Positions 17,025 through 25,198 of a DNA stretch of 64,000 bases are shown one piece after another. Made by a program: the position numbers and the translations under genes. The notes under the pieces were generated by a model that saw only the letters and a program-made list of their open reading frames with translations, searched no databases and was not told the origin of the DNA. The first letter of the stretch is position 1. Each line of letters opens with the position of its first letter. This DNA comes from Denitratisoma oestradiolicum. Its GTDB lineage: Bacteria > Pseudomonadota > Gammaproteobacteria > Burkholderiales > Rhodocyclaceae. The stretch covers positions 372,001 to 436,000 of the forward strand of contig NZ_LR778301.1 of NCBI RefSeq assembly GCF_902813185.1, in the 5' to 3' direction.

Positions 17025-17469
17025 CGGACGCTTTGGCTACTCGCTTTCCCAGTGCTTGTGGCTGCTCAAAGCATTGATAAATTTCTTTTTAAAGTCAGGT
17101 ATATAGGATTTTTGCTTTGTATTTTTATGGCATAAACGTGAGTTAGCTCAGTTTTATCCGGGATCTGGCTTCCCCCTGGGGGATTGGACGCTGCGGTTTT
17201 GGGTGTCCTGACCTGCCCCCCCATCTGCCAGGAATTGGCCCTGCCCAATATGGGTGAGGGGCTGCCCATCCCCTGCTGGAGGCGGCGGGAGGTATGGTAA
17301 GTTGCCTTCATAAGGTGAGTGCGAGGACTAGTGGTCCGCCTGGCATTGAGAATACAGAGACCGGGGACATCTGCTGGGACAACCGCCAACCTCCATCAAT
17401 GGTCCGTGGCCTGGTGTGGGCTTGCCCCAGGCCCCGACAGAATCCACGACAGAAAACATGGGAGTATTG
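17025..17469. promoter_or_regulatory. Divergent regulatory gap between tetR operon and kinase gene
   Basis: Some 445 bases hold no convincing gene. Bases about 17070-17155 are notably AT-rich for this genome (TAAATTTC, TTTTTAAAG, GTATATAGG, GTATTTTTATGGC) and probably contain the promoter for the minus-strand tetR operon. A small palindrome (TCCCCCTGGGGGA, near 17172) follows. The remainder, toward the kinase gene, is GC-rich without visible features other than weak hairpins. Confidence 0.45.
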
Positions 17470-18540
17470 ATGAAACAAGATGCCGCGACCCTGGGTGCGA
17501 AACTCGTTGATTGGCTGGGCAGGCGCTTTCCTGAAGCCAAAGATATCGTGATTTCCGATCTGCGCAGCCCTTCCGGTGGATTCTCCAACGAGACCTGGCT
17601 CTTGGACCTGGATTGGGTCCGGGACGGCCATGCCGAGCGGCAAGCCCTGGTGGCCCGGTTGCAGCCCCAGGTGGCGGGCACTTTCCCCGAGTACGACCTG
17701 AAACTCCAGTACCGCTGCATGGAGCTGCTGCAGGACAGCGGCGTGCCGGTGCCCCGCCTTTTCTGTTTCTGCGATCAGGACAGCCCCTTCGATGTGCCCT
17801 TCTACCTGATGGAACGGATCGACGGACTCGCACCCCTGGAGAACCCTCCCTATCACGGGGTGGGTTGGCTCCATGACATGACGCCGGTCCAGCAGGGCGA
17901 AGTATGGTTCCAGTGCGTTGACACCATCGCCGCCGTGCACCGGGTGGACTGGCAGGCGCAGGGCTTCGGCTTTCTCGATCGGCCCCACTTGGGGGCGACC
18001 CCCCTGGTCCAGATGATCGCCTACTACCGCAACTATCTGGCCTGGATAGAGGCGCGCCGCCGCCCTTACCCGATGCTGCACCGGGCCCTGGACTGGGTGG
18101 AGTCCCACCAGCCGCAACAGCCGGAGCCCATGACCCTGTGCTGGGGCGATGCCAAGATCGGCAACTGCCTGTTCCAGGGGACCCGCTGTGTGGCAGCCCT
18201 GGACTGGGAAATGCCCTACCTGGGCAATCCGGTGTCGGACCTGTCCTGGCTGCTGATGCTGGACCGGGCACTCTCGGAAGCCATCGGTATTCCGCGTCTG
18301 CCGGGCTTCGCCGATCGGGGGGCCACCGTGACTCGCTGGTCGGCAGCGTCTGGTTACGGTGCCGAGCATCTGCCCTACTACGAAGTGTTCTCCGCCCTGA
18401 AATTCTCAGCCATCATGGCGGCCATCACCACCGCCCTGGTATCCCATGGCCTGATGCCGGAGGACACCGACATGGACCTGCGCAATCCGGGGACTGCGGT
18501 GCTGGCACTCTATGCCAGTGAATACGGACTGGACCTCTGA
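17470..18540 (+). CDS. APH-family phosphotransferase (ACAD10/LvaA-like small-molecule kinase)
   Basis: A 356-residue protein of the aminoglycoside phosphotransferase fold: nucleotide loop SPSGGFSNETWLLDL near residue 35, catalytic loop W-G-D227-A-K-I-G-N232 and metal-binding D245-W-E. The Trp replacing the usual His of HGD occurs in the branch found beside acyl-CoA dehydrogenases. Known members (bacterial LvaA, mammalian ACAD10/11 domains) phosphorylate 4-hydroxyacyl-CoA, so an acyl-CoA kinase is more likely than an antibiotic-resistance enzyme. The ATG at 17470 follows GGGAG by five bases; the ATG at 17458 lacks such a site. A tyrosine-phosphatase-like gene follows 30 bases later, probably in the same transcript. 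Confidence 0.8.
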   Translation: MKQDAATLGAKLVDWLGRRFPEAKDIVISDLRSPSGGFSNETWLLDLDWVRDGHAERQALVARLQPQVAGTFPEYDLKLQYRCMELLQDSGVPVPRLFCFCDQDSPFDVPFYLMERIDGLAPLENPPYHGVGWLHDMTPVQQGEVWFQCVDTIAAVHRVDWQAQGFGFLDRPHLGATPLVQMIAYYRNYLAWIEARRRPYPMLHRALDWVESHQPQQPEPMTLCWGDAKIGNCLFQGTRCVAALDWEMPYLGNPVSDLSWLLMLDRALSEAIGIPRLPGFADRGATVTRWSAASGYGAEHLPYYEVFSALKFSAIMAAITTALVSHGLMPEDTDMDLRNPGTAVLALYASEYGLDL

Positions 18541-18570
18541 CCGGCCTCGAACCCTTGCTGGATTTTCCCC

Positions 18571-19359
18571 ATGAATGAAGCTCCCCTGACGCCGATTCTG
18601 GATGCGGCACCCACTTTCCGTGATCTCGGCGGCGTAGCGACCATGGACGGCCGCCGGGTGCGCCGCGGCCAGTTGTTTCGTGCCGGCATCCTGGTGCATC
18701 CCTCTCCGGCGGCGTCGGCGGCGGTTCGCAGTCTGGGCCTGCGCTGGGTGATGGACCTGCGCAGTGATCACGAACGCAACCACAGCCCCGGTACCTGGGC
18801 CGATTACGGCGCGACCCGCACCCTGAACTCCGACGTCAGCACCGATGTGCGGGCCGGCAATGCCGCCCTGATGCACCTGCTGGAAAGCGATTTCAGCGTT
18901 GCCGGCGCCCAGCGCATGATGGTCGCCACCTACGAGCACCTGCCCCAGGGCTTCCGGCAGCAGTTGCCCCGCCTCTTCGATCTGCTGCTGGATGAGACCG
19001 GGCTGCCCCTGATGGTCCATTGCACGGCGGGCAAGGATCGCACCGGATTTGCCTGCGCCCTGGTGCTCCACGCCCTGGGCGCGGCGGAAGAGAGCATCTT
19101 CGAGGAATACCTGAAGTCCGGCGACCTGCTGGTGGGCACGCCGGTATCCGCGTCCATGGGCCGCCTGCTTGAAAAATCCCTGGGGCGCCCGCCGGAGCCG
19201 GAGGCCCTGGCGGTGATCATGGGGGTGCGCCGCGAGTTTCTGGAAACCGCACTGACGGCCGTACGCATCGAGTACGGTAGCGTGGACAATTACCTGGAAC
19301 AGGTGGGCGGCTTGACCACCGAACGCCGGGCGCGGCTGCGCCAGCGCCTGCTGGAATAG
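18571..19359 (+). CDS. Tyrosine-protein phosphatase-like protein (Y_phosphatase3 family)
   Basis: A 262-residue protein with the P-loop H-C151-T-A-G-K-D-R157-T-G, the CX5R signature of cysteine-dependent phosphatases. The N-terminus (TFRDLGGVATMDGRRVRRGQLFRAG) is typical of the bacterial PtpB/Y_phosphatase3 family, which removes phosphate from tyrosine, serine or phosphoinositides, and in some cases small molecules. No secretion signal is seen, so it is probably cytoplasmic. It lies 30 bases after an APH-type kinase gene, which suggests the pair may add and remove phosphate in one pathway. It converges with the MoeB-like gene, four bases between stop codons. Confidence 0.85.
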   Translation: MNEAPLTPILDAAPTFRDLGGVATMDGRRVRRGQLFRAGILVHPSPAASAAVRSLGLRWVMDLRSDHERNHSPGTWADYGATRTLNSDVSTDVRAGNAALMHLLESDFSVAGAQRMMVATYEHLPQGFRQQLPRLFDLLLDETGLPLMVHCTAGKDRTGFACALVLHALGAAEESIFEEYLKSGDLLVGTPVSASMGRLLEKSLGRPPEPEALAVIMGVRREFLETALTAVRIEYGSVDNYLEQVGGLTTERRARLRQRLLE

Positions 19360-19363
19360 GCGC

Positions 19364-20113
19364 TCAGTCGTCCGCGCAGACCGTGCAGCCCGGGTCCCGG
19401 GGCACGCGGATTTCCCGCCATTCCATGTAGAGACCGTCCAGCAACAGCAGCCGTCCGGCCAGACTGGTGCCGCAGCCGATCAGCAGTTTCAGGGCCTCGG
19501 CGGCCTGGACGGTGCCGACGATGCCGGTGAGGGGGGCGAAGATGCCCATCACGGCGCAGCGCACTTCCTCCACGTCCTCGGCCTCGGGGAACAGGCAGTG
19601 ATAGCAGGGAGCCTTTTCCTGGCGCTGGTCGAAGACCGAGATCTGGCCGTCGAAGCGCACCGCGGCGCCGGATACCAGGGGGCGTTGCAGTTTTACGCAG
19701 GCCCGGTTGATGGCGTGGCGGGTGGCGAAGTTGTCGGAGCAGTCGAGTACCAGGTCCGCCGCCGCGACTTCCGCTTCCAGGCGCTCTCCCTCCAGACGTT
19801 CGGCCAGGGGGATGACCCGGCATTCCGGGTTCAGTTCCGCCAGGGTGCGGGCGCCGGAAGCTGCCTTGGGCTGGCCCACGGCCGCCTCCCGGTGGAGAAT
19901 CTGTCGTTGCAGGTTGGTGAGGTCCACGGTGTCGCCGTCGGCCAGCACCAGGGTGCCGATACCGGCACTGGCCAGGTAGTAGGCGGCGGGAGAGCCCAGC
20001 CCGCCGGCCCCCACCACCAGCACCCGGGCGTCGAGCAGGCGCTGCTGACCCTCGATGCCGATCTCGGGCAGCAGGATGTGGCGGCTGTAGCGGAGCAGTT
20101 GCTGGTCGTTCAA
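19364..20113 (-). CDS. moeB: MoeB/ThiF-family adenylyltransferase
   Basis: A 249-residue E1-like enzyme with VVGAGGLGSPAAYYLASAG nucleotide-binding loop, acidic DGDTVDLTNLQRQILH, Arg-rich strand, and zinc ligands C-Y-H-C and C-T-V-C near the C-terminus. It adenylates the C-terminal Gly-Gly of a sulfur-carrier protein such as MoaD or ThiS. Length and lack of a rhodanese domain fit MoeB or HesA/ThiF; no moaD or thiS is adjacent, though moeA is at 58.9 kb. The start codon is TTG at 20113 with a weak ribosome site. The gene sits between ctpA-side genes and the phosphatase and may end the minus-strand run. Confidence 0.85.
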   Translation of the reverse strand: MNDQQLLRYSRHILLPEIGIEGQQRLLDARVLVVGAGGLGSPAAYYLASAGIGTLVLADGDTVDLTNLQRQILHREAAVGQPKAASGARTLAELNPECRVIPLAERLEGERLEAEVAAADLVLDCSDNFATRHAINRACVKLQRPLVSGAAVRFDGQISVFDQRQEKAPCYHCLFPEAEDVEEVRCAVMGIFAPLTGIVGTVQAAEALKLLIGCGTSLAGRLLLLDGLYMEWREIRVPRDPGCTVCADD

Positions 20114-20149
20114 TTCAAGCTCAAAGCCGTGTAGCGGCTTCCGGAAACT

Positions 20150-20190
20150 CCCCTCTCACACTGGGAGAGGGGCAGGGGGTGAGGGACACG
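20150..20190. repeat. Intergenic hairpin repeat (family A, short form)
   Basis: CCCCTCTC (20150-20157) pairs with GAGAGGGG (20165-20172) and is followed by a G-rich CAGGGGGTGAGGG tail, matching the purine/pyrimidine character of the longer family A blocks. It separates moeB from the hypothetical gene upstream. Confidence 0.55.
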
Positions 20191-20199
20191 AAATAACCG

Positions 20200-20682
20200 T
20201 CACTTTTCGCTGCGTAGTTCCGGCGGCGTGTCGTCGTGGTCACCGTGGGGGTGATGTTCCCAGGCCTTGGAATAGATTTCGTGGGACTGCTTCAGCAGGC
20301 GCTCGGGCTGTTGCAGGTTGCGCAACTGGGTTTCTTCGCAGAAGTAGATCACCGCCCGGGACAACTGGGCATAGACCGAATGCTCCAGGTGGAAGCCCTG
20401 GCGTACCAGGGCGGTTTCCAGGCCCTGGAGGGTGTAGTCGTGGATTTCGTATTCCACCGTCAGTATATGGGGGGTGTGGCCTTCCCGCACCGTCAGTCGT
20501 TCCAGAACCGCCAGTAGCTCCCTTGCCTGGGCCACCTGCTCGGGCCGGGCATGGTCGAAACGGATTTCCCGCTGCTTGCGGCTGCCGGGATGGGGGTCGT
20601 CCAGGGGCATGCGCTGCTGCCCCCGCTCCTCGTCCCGCAGGCGGCGGGCCTTTTCGACCGTCATTTTCCCGGAATGGCTCAT
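20200..20682 (-). CDS. Conserved hypothetical protein, 160 residues
   Basis: A small soluble protein with a highly charged N-terminus (KARRLRDEERGQQ, PGSRKQREIRFD), a central HTPHILTVEYEIHDYTLQGL segment and a His/Asp-rich tail (HHPHGDHDD). The middle reads as an alternating strand-helix fold (ITVEY, LEHSVYAQLSRAVIYFCEE). No signal peptide or membrane helix is seen and I do not recognise a named family. It lies seven bases downstream of ctpA on the same strand, so it is likely co-transcribed with ctpA. The ATG at 20682 is the only reasonable start. Confidence 0.7.
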   Translation of the reverse strand: MSHSGKMTVEKARRLRDEERGQQRMPLDDPHPGSRKQREIRFDHARPEQVAQARELLAVLERLTVREGHTPHILTVEYEIHDYTLQGLETALVRQGFHLEHSVYAQLSRAVIYFCEETQLRNLQQPERLLKQSHEIYSKAWEHHPHGDHDDTPPELRSEK

Positions 20683-20689
20683 GGCTGGC

Positions 20690-22114
20690 CTATGGTTTGC
20701 GGATGATCTGCCAGGCCTTGAGCAGGTTCATGGCCTGCTTGAGCTGGTAATCGCTCTTGGACGCGAATTCGATGGGCTTGAACTGCGTCGTTTCGTCGCC
20801 CTCGTCCTTGGCGCCGCCCTTGTCCTTGCCACTCTTGGCTGGCGTCTTGGACTTGTCGGTGGTCTTGGCCGGTGCGCTCTTGTCCTTGTCGTTTTCCAGG
20901 TGGCGATCCAGGTCGGCCTCCCGCATCAGCGGATTATGGGCCTCGCCATTGGCGGTTTCCTCCACCACTACGTCGGGGACGATGCCCTTGGCCTGGATGG
21001 AGCGGCCGTTGGGGGTGTAGTAGCGGGCCGTGGTCAGCTTGATGGCCGAGTTGTTGGACAGGGGCAGCACGGTCTGCACCGAGCCCTTGCCGAAGGTCTG
21101 GGTGCCCATCACCACGGCTCGCTTGTGATCCTGCAAGGCGCCGGCGACGATCTCCGAGGCGGAGGCCGAGCCGCTATTCACCAGCACCACCAGGGGCACG
21201 TTACGGGTGCCGGCGGGCAGATCCTTCAGCATGTCCTGCTTGTAGCCCCGCAGGTAGTCCTCGGGGGCGGCGATGTACTTGCGCTTGGCGTCCTCGGTGC
21301 GGCCGTCGGTGGAAGTCACCAGGGTCTTGGCAGGCAGGAAGGCGGCGGAAACGCCCACTGCGGAATGGAGCAGGCCGCCGGGATCGTTGCGCAGGTCCAG
21401 CACCAGGCCGCGCAATTCCTCGCCCTTGTTTTCCGGGTCCTTGTAGAGCTTGTCCAGATGCTTCACCAGATCGGAGACCGTTTCTTCCTGGAACTGGGTC
21501 ACCCGCACATAGCCGAAACCAGGCTCCAGCAGCTTGGACTTGACGCTCTGGACCTTGATCTTGTCCCGCTCGATGGTGATCACCAGGGGCTTGGATTCGC
21601 CCTTGCGGATGATGGTCAGGGTGATCGGGGTCTTGGGCTTGCCCCGCATGCGCTTGACTGCGTCATTGAGGGTCATGCCCCGCACCGGGGTTTCGTCCAG
21701 TTTGACGATCAGGTCGCCGGACTTGACCCCCGCCCGCCAGGCCGGCGTGTCCTCGATGGGCGCCACCACCTTGACGAAGCCGTCTTCCATGCCCACCTCG
21801 ATGCCGAGGCCGCCGAACTCGCCCTGGGTGTTGACCTGGAGATCCTTGAAAGCGTCGGCATCCAGATAGGCCGAGTGGGGGTCCAGGTTGGAGAGCATGC
21901 CGCTGATGGCATGGGTGATCAGCTTCTTGTCATCGACGGGCTCCACATAGCCCTGCTTGATGGCGTTGTAAACATCGGCGAAGCTGCGCAGCTCTTCCAC
22001 TGGCAGGCCGGAGACAGTCTCCTTGCCGGCATTGGCGGAGAAGTTGAGGCTGACGAGGACGCCGGCCACCATGCCGATGCCGATGAGGCCGAACTTTTGC
22101 AGCTTGCTACGCAT
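20690..22114 (-). CDS. ctpA: C-terminal processing protease, S41 family
   Basis: A 474-residue periplasmic protease with a signal or anchor helix (FGLIGIGMVAGVLVSLNFS), a PDZ domain (about 100-185: GGLGIEVGMEDGFVKVVAPIE) and the S41 catalytic core with the Ser in SGSASASEIVAGAL and Lys in GTQTFGKGSVQT. It degrades proteins from their C-terminal ends. A Lys/Asp-rich low-complexity stretch near residues 405-445 precedes a short conserved tail (SDYQLKQAMNLLKAWQ). The ATG at 22114 follows AAGGAAATCC; an upstream ATG at 22159 lacks a ribosome site and would overlap envC. The envC-ctpA order with a short gap is conserved in Proteobacteria, where both act at the envelope. Confidence 0.92.
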   Translation of the reverse strand: MRSKLQKFGLIGIGMVAGVLVSLNFSANAGKETVSGLPVEELRSFADVYNAIKQGYVEPVDDKKLITHAISGMLSNLDPHSAYLDADAFKDLQVNTQGEFGGLGIEVGMEDGFVKVVAPIEDTPAWRAGVKSGDLIVKLDETPVRGMTLNDAVKRMRGKPKTPITLTIIRKGESKPLVITIERDKIKVQSVKSKLLEPGFGYVRVTQFQEETVSDLVKHLDKLYKDPENKGEELRGLVLDLRNDPGGLLHSAVGVSAAFLPAKTLVTSTDGRTEDAKRKYIAAPEDYLRGYKQDMLKDLPAGTRNVPLVVLVNSGSASASEIVAGALQDHKRAVVMGTQTFGKGSVQTVLPLSNNSAIKLTTARYYTPNGRSIQAKGIVPDVVVEETANGEAHNPLMREADLDRHLENDKDKSAPAKTTDKSKTPAKSGKDKGGAKDEGDETTQFKPIEFASKSDYQLKQAMNLLKAWQIIRKP

Positions 22115-22140
22115 TGGATTTCCTTGGATGGGCCGGGGCA

Positions 22141-23574
22141 TCAGCGCAGGCTGGACCACTTGAGGGGGTCGAAGGGCAGGCCCCGATGCCGGAGTTCAAA
22201 GTATAAACCCGATTCCCCGCCGCCGCCGCTGGCGCCGGCCGTGGCGATGGGCTCCCCGGTCTTCACCTCGCGGCCGCTTTCCCGCAGCAGAGACTGGTTG
22301 AAACCATAGACGGAAAGAAAACCGTCGCCGTGGTCCAGGATCAGCAGGTTGCCGAAGCCTCGCAGCCAGTCGGCGAACACCACCCGGCCGGGGGCCACGG
22401 CCTTGACTTCGCTGCCTTCCGCAGCGCGGATGAACAGGCCCTTCCAGGTGCCGCCCTCGGGCCGCGCAGTACCGAAGCGGCCGGCGACTTCCCCCTTGAG
22501 AGGTAGCCGCAAGCGGCCCTTGAGGGCGGCGAAGGCGCCCGTTGCCGAGCCGGGTTCGGGGCTGCGTTCATTTCTCAGGGATGGACTGTCGGATTTTTCC
22601 CGGGAAGGACGTTTTCCGGAAGATCGGGGCGTGGCGGGCGCCGGCCGGGAAAGCCGGGCGATCAGTTGGGACAGACGCCGCTCGTTTTCCTTCAGGTTGC
22701 CAATCTCCTGGCGCTGGGCCTTGATCCGGCCGGCGAGACGCTCCAGCAGCGACTGGCGCTCCTTCTGTCGGGAAAGCAGGCTGGCACGGCTTTCCTGCTG
22801 GCGCTTTTCGATGCCCGCCAGTTGTTCGCCCTTTTCCTTGACGGTGGCGGAAAGCGCCTGCTTCTGTTTTAGGGCGTCCCGCAGTTCCCCCAGCATGCGA
22901 GCTTCGGCGACGGAGAGCAGACGCAGGAAATGCCGGTCCCGGGCCGCCTGGTTGGGGTCCGTTCCCATCAGCATCAGTTGCAGGGCGTCCGCTTCCCCGT
23001 GCAGGTACTGACGGTAGAGCAGCCGGGAGAGTTGGCGCTGCTGCCGGCCGATGCTGCCCGACAACTGGTCGGACTGCTGCCGGAGCTGCTCCAAGGCCGT
23101 CTCTACCTCGGCCCGTTCCCGGGCCAGCTCATGCAGGCGGCGGTTGATGGTGGAAATGGCGGCCTCGGTCTCCCGCAACTGGTCGCTGACGTTGTCCCGG
23201 GTGGCCTCGCTCCTGGCCAGATTCTTTTGCAGGGCGCCGATCCGCCCACGGATTTCCTTGAGTTCCTCCCGCTGGCCGCCGCCAGGGGCGGCAAGGGCTG
23301 GATCGTGCCCCCCCATTACCAATAGGAGCAGGCTCAGACCACAGAAGGAACACCAGAGACTGCGTGAAGTTCCAGTGCCAGGAAACTTCGCGGGAGGGCT
23401 CCCCTTCCTCGGGAAGGGGTGATGAGGGATGGTGATCGAATTTCCCAGGGGGGAACGAAGCGAAGCCCCGCCGCCGGGCCGCCCCAAGGCGGGGCAGTCA
23501 AGATATGGAGCGGGCATGGCCCGCGAACCGCCGTCACCCCCTTCCATGGGAAGGGGGCCGGGGGGCAGGCTCAT
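22141..23574 (-). CDS. envC: Murein hydrolase activator, EnvC/M23 family
   Basis: A long coiled coil (about residues 100-310, for example QREELKEIRGRIGALQKNLAR) is followed by a C-terminal LytM/M23 fold (RLPLKGEVAGRFGTARPEGG through GGESGLYFELRHRGLPFDP). The classical zinc-binding H-x-x-x-D is absent, as in EnvC, which activates amidases at the division site rather than cutting murein itself. The start is uncertain. The ATG at 23574 overlaps the gpmA stop (TAATG), but the first 70 residues are repeat-derived and Pro/Gly-rich, and a normal signal peptide (CGLSLLLLVMGG, cleavage after PALA) begins only near residue 72. The real start may lie inside, at 23517 or at a non-ATG codon. Confidence 0.82.
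   Translation of the reverse strand: MSLPPGPLPMEGGDGGSRAMPAPYLDCPALGRPGGGASLRSPLGNSITIPHHPFPRKGSPPAKFPGTGTSRSLWCSFCGLSLLLLVMGGHDPALAAPGGGQREELKEIRGRIGALQKNLARSEATRDNVSDQLRETEAAISTINRRLHELARERAEVETALEQLRQQSDQLSGSIGRQQRQLSRLLYRQYLHGEADALQLMLMGTDPNQAARDRHFLRLLSVAEARMLGELRDALKQKQALSATVKEKGEQLAGIEKRQQESRASLLSRQKERQSLLERLAGRIKAQRQEIGNLKENERRLSQLIARLSRPAPATPRSSGKRPSREKSDSPSLRNERSPEPGSATGAFAALKGRLRLPLKGEVAGRFGTARPEGGTWKGLFIRAAEGSEVKAVAPGRVVFADWLRGFGNLLILDHGDGFLSVYGFNQSLLRESGREVKTGEPIATAGASGGGGESGLYFELRHRGLPFDPLKWSSLR
23400..23570. repeat. GC-rich palindromic repeat (family A) at the envC/gpmA junction
   Basis: The block contains CCTTCCTCGGGAAGGGG, GCCCCGCC-CCAAGGCGGGGC, GGAGCGGGCATGGCCCGCGAACCGCCGTCACCCCC and CCCTTCCATGGGAAGGG. 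The core GGAGC-GGC-GCC-GCGAACC-CCGTCACC recurs at 42160-42320. It overlaps the proposed extreme N-terminus of envC, so that part of the reading frame may not be expressed. Confidence 0.65.
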
Positions 23575-24320
23575 TATTTTGCTTTACCCTGGGCCGCCAC
23601 CGCCGCCATGGCGGCCTTGATGGCCTCCTGGTCGCCCAGGTAGTAGCTCTTGATCGGCTTCAGATTGGCATCCAGTTCATAGACCAGGGGCTGGGCGGTG
23701 GGGATGTTGAGGCCCACGATGTCGGCGTCGGAAACATTGTCCAGGTACTTGATCAGTGCCCTGAGACTGTTGCCATGGGCGGCGATGACCACCTGCCTGC
23801 CGCTCTTCACCATCGGTGCGATGGTCTCGTGCCAGTAAGGCAGGAAGCGATCCACCGTGTCCTTGAGGCATTCGGTGCGGGGGAACTGGGCCGGGGCCAG
23901 GTCTCCATAGCGGGGGTTGCCGATTTCCAGTCGCTCGTCGCCTTCCTCCAGGGCCGGGGGCGGGGTGTCGTAGGCACGGCGCCAGACCAGCACCTGCTCG
24001 TCGCCGTACTTGGCGGCGGTTTCGGACTTGTTGAGACCCTGCAGGGCACCGTAATGGCGTTCGTTCAGGCGCCAGGAGTGATGGATGGGAATCCACATCC
24101 GGTCCATTTCCTCCAGTACCGTCCATAGGGTCTTGATGGCACGCTTGAGCACCGAGGTATAGGCCACGTCGAAGGCGTAGCCTTCCTGTTTCAACAACTG
24201 GCCGGCAGCCTGGGCTTCGGCCAGGCCCTGGGCAGTGAGGTCCACATCGGTCCAGCCGGTGAAGCGGTTTTCCTTGTTCCAGACGGACTCGCCGTGGCGG
24301 AGCAGAACGATCTTGTACAT
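23574..24320 (-). CDS. gpmA: 2,3-bisphosphoglycerate-dependent phosphoglycerate mutase
   Basis: A 248-residue enzyme with the histidine-phosphatase signature LLRHGES at the N-terminus (phosphohistidine His9), [24 protein letters not shown] and the second catalytic His in [12 protein letters not shown]. It interconverts 3- and 2-phosphoglycerate in glycolysis and gluconeogenesis. Length matches E. coli GpmA (250). The ATG at 24320 was chosen because translation from there starts directly at the family N-terminus ([11 protein letters not shown]); the longer frame to 24452 runs into the opposite arsR promoter. The TAA overlaps an ATG of the following envC frame. Confidence 0.95.
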   Translation of the reverse strand: MYKIVLLRHGESVWNKENRFTGWTDVDLTAQGLAEAQAAGQLLKQEGYAFDVAYTSVLKRAIKTLWTVLEEMDRMWIPIHHSWRLNERHYGALQGLNKSETAAKYGDEQVLVWRRAYDTPPPALEEGDERLEIGNPRYGDLAPAQFPRTECLKDTVDRFLPYWHETIAPMVKSGRQVVIAAHGNSLRALIKYLDNVSDADIVGLNIPTAQPLVYELDANLKPIKSYYLGDQEAIKAAMAAVAAQGKAK

Positions 24321-24379
24321 GGGGTTTCCAGAGTGAGTGGGGATGAGTTGGGGCCGGAAAGCGTAAAACCCGGCGGTGG

Positions 24380-24412
24380 CCCGGTCAGGCAACGCAGCGT
24401 ATTTTATAATAC
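24380..24412 (+). promoter_or_regulatory. Probable promoter of the arsR-rhodanese operon
   Basis: A perfect TATAAT lies at 24405-24410, 32 bases ahead of the arsR ATG, in an otherwise GC-rich setting. The -35 region (CGGTCA, about 17 bases upstream) is poor, so activation or an alternative upstream element is possible. Confidence 0.4.
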
Positions 24413-24441
24413 CCTCCCTTATTTCCCTCCACGGGGCCAGC

Positions 24442-24771
24442 ATGGCCAGCATCGTTCAGGATCTCATCGGCAAGCAGGAGCAAATCGAGACGGCGGCTCG
24501 GGCCCTCAAGGCCATCGCCCATCCCCTGCGGCTGAAGATCATGTGCGTGGTGGGGGACCAGGAGGTTTGCGTACAGGACATCGTGGAAGCGGTGGGCACC
24601 TCCCAGAGCAATATTTCCCAGCATCTGGCCATTCTGCGCGACAAGGATGTGTTGCAAACCCGCAAGGACGCCAACCGGGTTTACTACCGGGTGGCCGATC
24701 AGCGCACCCTTCAGTTGATCAGCATGATGCGGGAAGTTTTTTGCGGCGAACCGCCGTCTACGAAAGGATGA
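24442..24771 (+). CDS. ArsR-family regulator, possibly persulfide- or redox-sensing
   Basis: A 109-residue winged-helix repressor: [17 protein letters not shown], then [42 protein letters not shown]. The SQSNISQHL recognition helix and wing are clear. Cysteines are at 35, 43 and 101. Cys43 (start of the DNA-binding helix pair) and Cys101 (last helix) sit in the regions where BigR/SqrR-type persulfide sensors carry their paired cysteines, although their spacing here is shorter. It lies ten bases before a rhodanese and near a glutaredoxin, which supports a sulfur or thiol role. The ATG at 24442 gives the family-sized product; the frame from 24376 includes promoter DNA. Confidence 0.85.
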
Positions 24772-24780
24772 TGGATTTTC

Positions 24781-25191
24781 ATGTGGGAATTTATTCAGCA
24801 GAACATTTTTCTGGTGGCCCTGGCCGCCGTCAGCGGCGGCATGCTGCTGTACCCCCTGTTGCGGGGGGGCGGCGCCGGCGGTCTCTCTGCCGCCGAGGCC
24901 ACCCTCAAGATCAACCGGGAGGACGCGGTGGTGATCGACGTGCGGGAAGCGGACGAATGGGCCAAGGGCCGTATTCCGGGCGCCCGCCACATTCCCGCCG
25001 GGCAACTGGAAAAGCGACTGGGCGAAATCGAGAAACTCAAGGCGCGGCCGGTGATCGTCTGTTGTGCTGGCGGCGGCCGCTCGGCGACGGCCTGCGGCGT
25101 GCTGAAGAAAGCCGGCTTTACCCAGGTGTTCAATCTGGACGGTGGCATGGGGTCCTGGGCCGAGGCCAACCTGCCGATCACCGCCAAGTAG
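24781..25191 (+). CDS. Membrane-anchored rhodanese-domain protein
   Basis: A 136-residue protein with one N-terminal membrane helix (FLVALAAVSGGMLLYPLL, about 10-27), then a single rhodanese domain ending in the active-site loop C95-A-G-G-G-R100. Acidic VIDVREADEWAKGRIPGARHIP is the family hallmark. It likely moves sulfane sulfur as a Cys persulfide. A second Cys (Cys94) is adjacent to the catalytic one. The gene starts ten bases after arsR and ends eight bases before grxC, so the three are probably one transcript. The soluble domain could face either side of the membrane. Confidence 0.87.
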   Translation: MWEFIQQNIFLVALAAVSGGMLLYPLLRGGGAGGLSAAEATLKINREDAVVIDVREADEWAKGRIPGARHIPAGQLEKRLGEIEKLKARPVIVCCAGGGRSATACGVLKKAGFTQVFNLDGGMGSWAEANLPITAK

Positions 25192-25198
25192 TCCTGTC

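Noticed and set aside
17066..17389. A 107-residue minus-strand frame in the gap before the kinase gene
   Set aside because: No ribosome site, odd composition and AT-rich promoter-like DNA at its end; it reads as a chance frame.
17470..18540. Aminoglycoside-resistance gene
   Set aside because: The fold is APH, but the WGD motif and length fit the acyl-CoA-linked kinase branch, and nothing else in the area suggests resistance or mobility.
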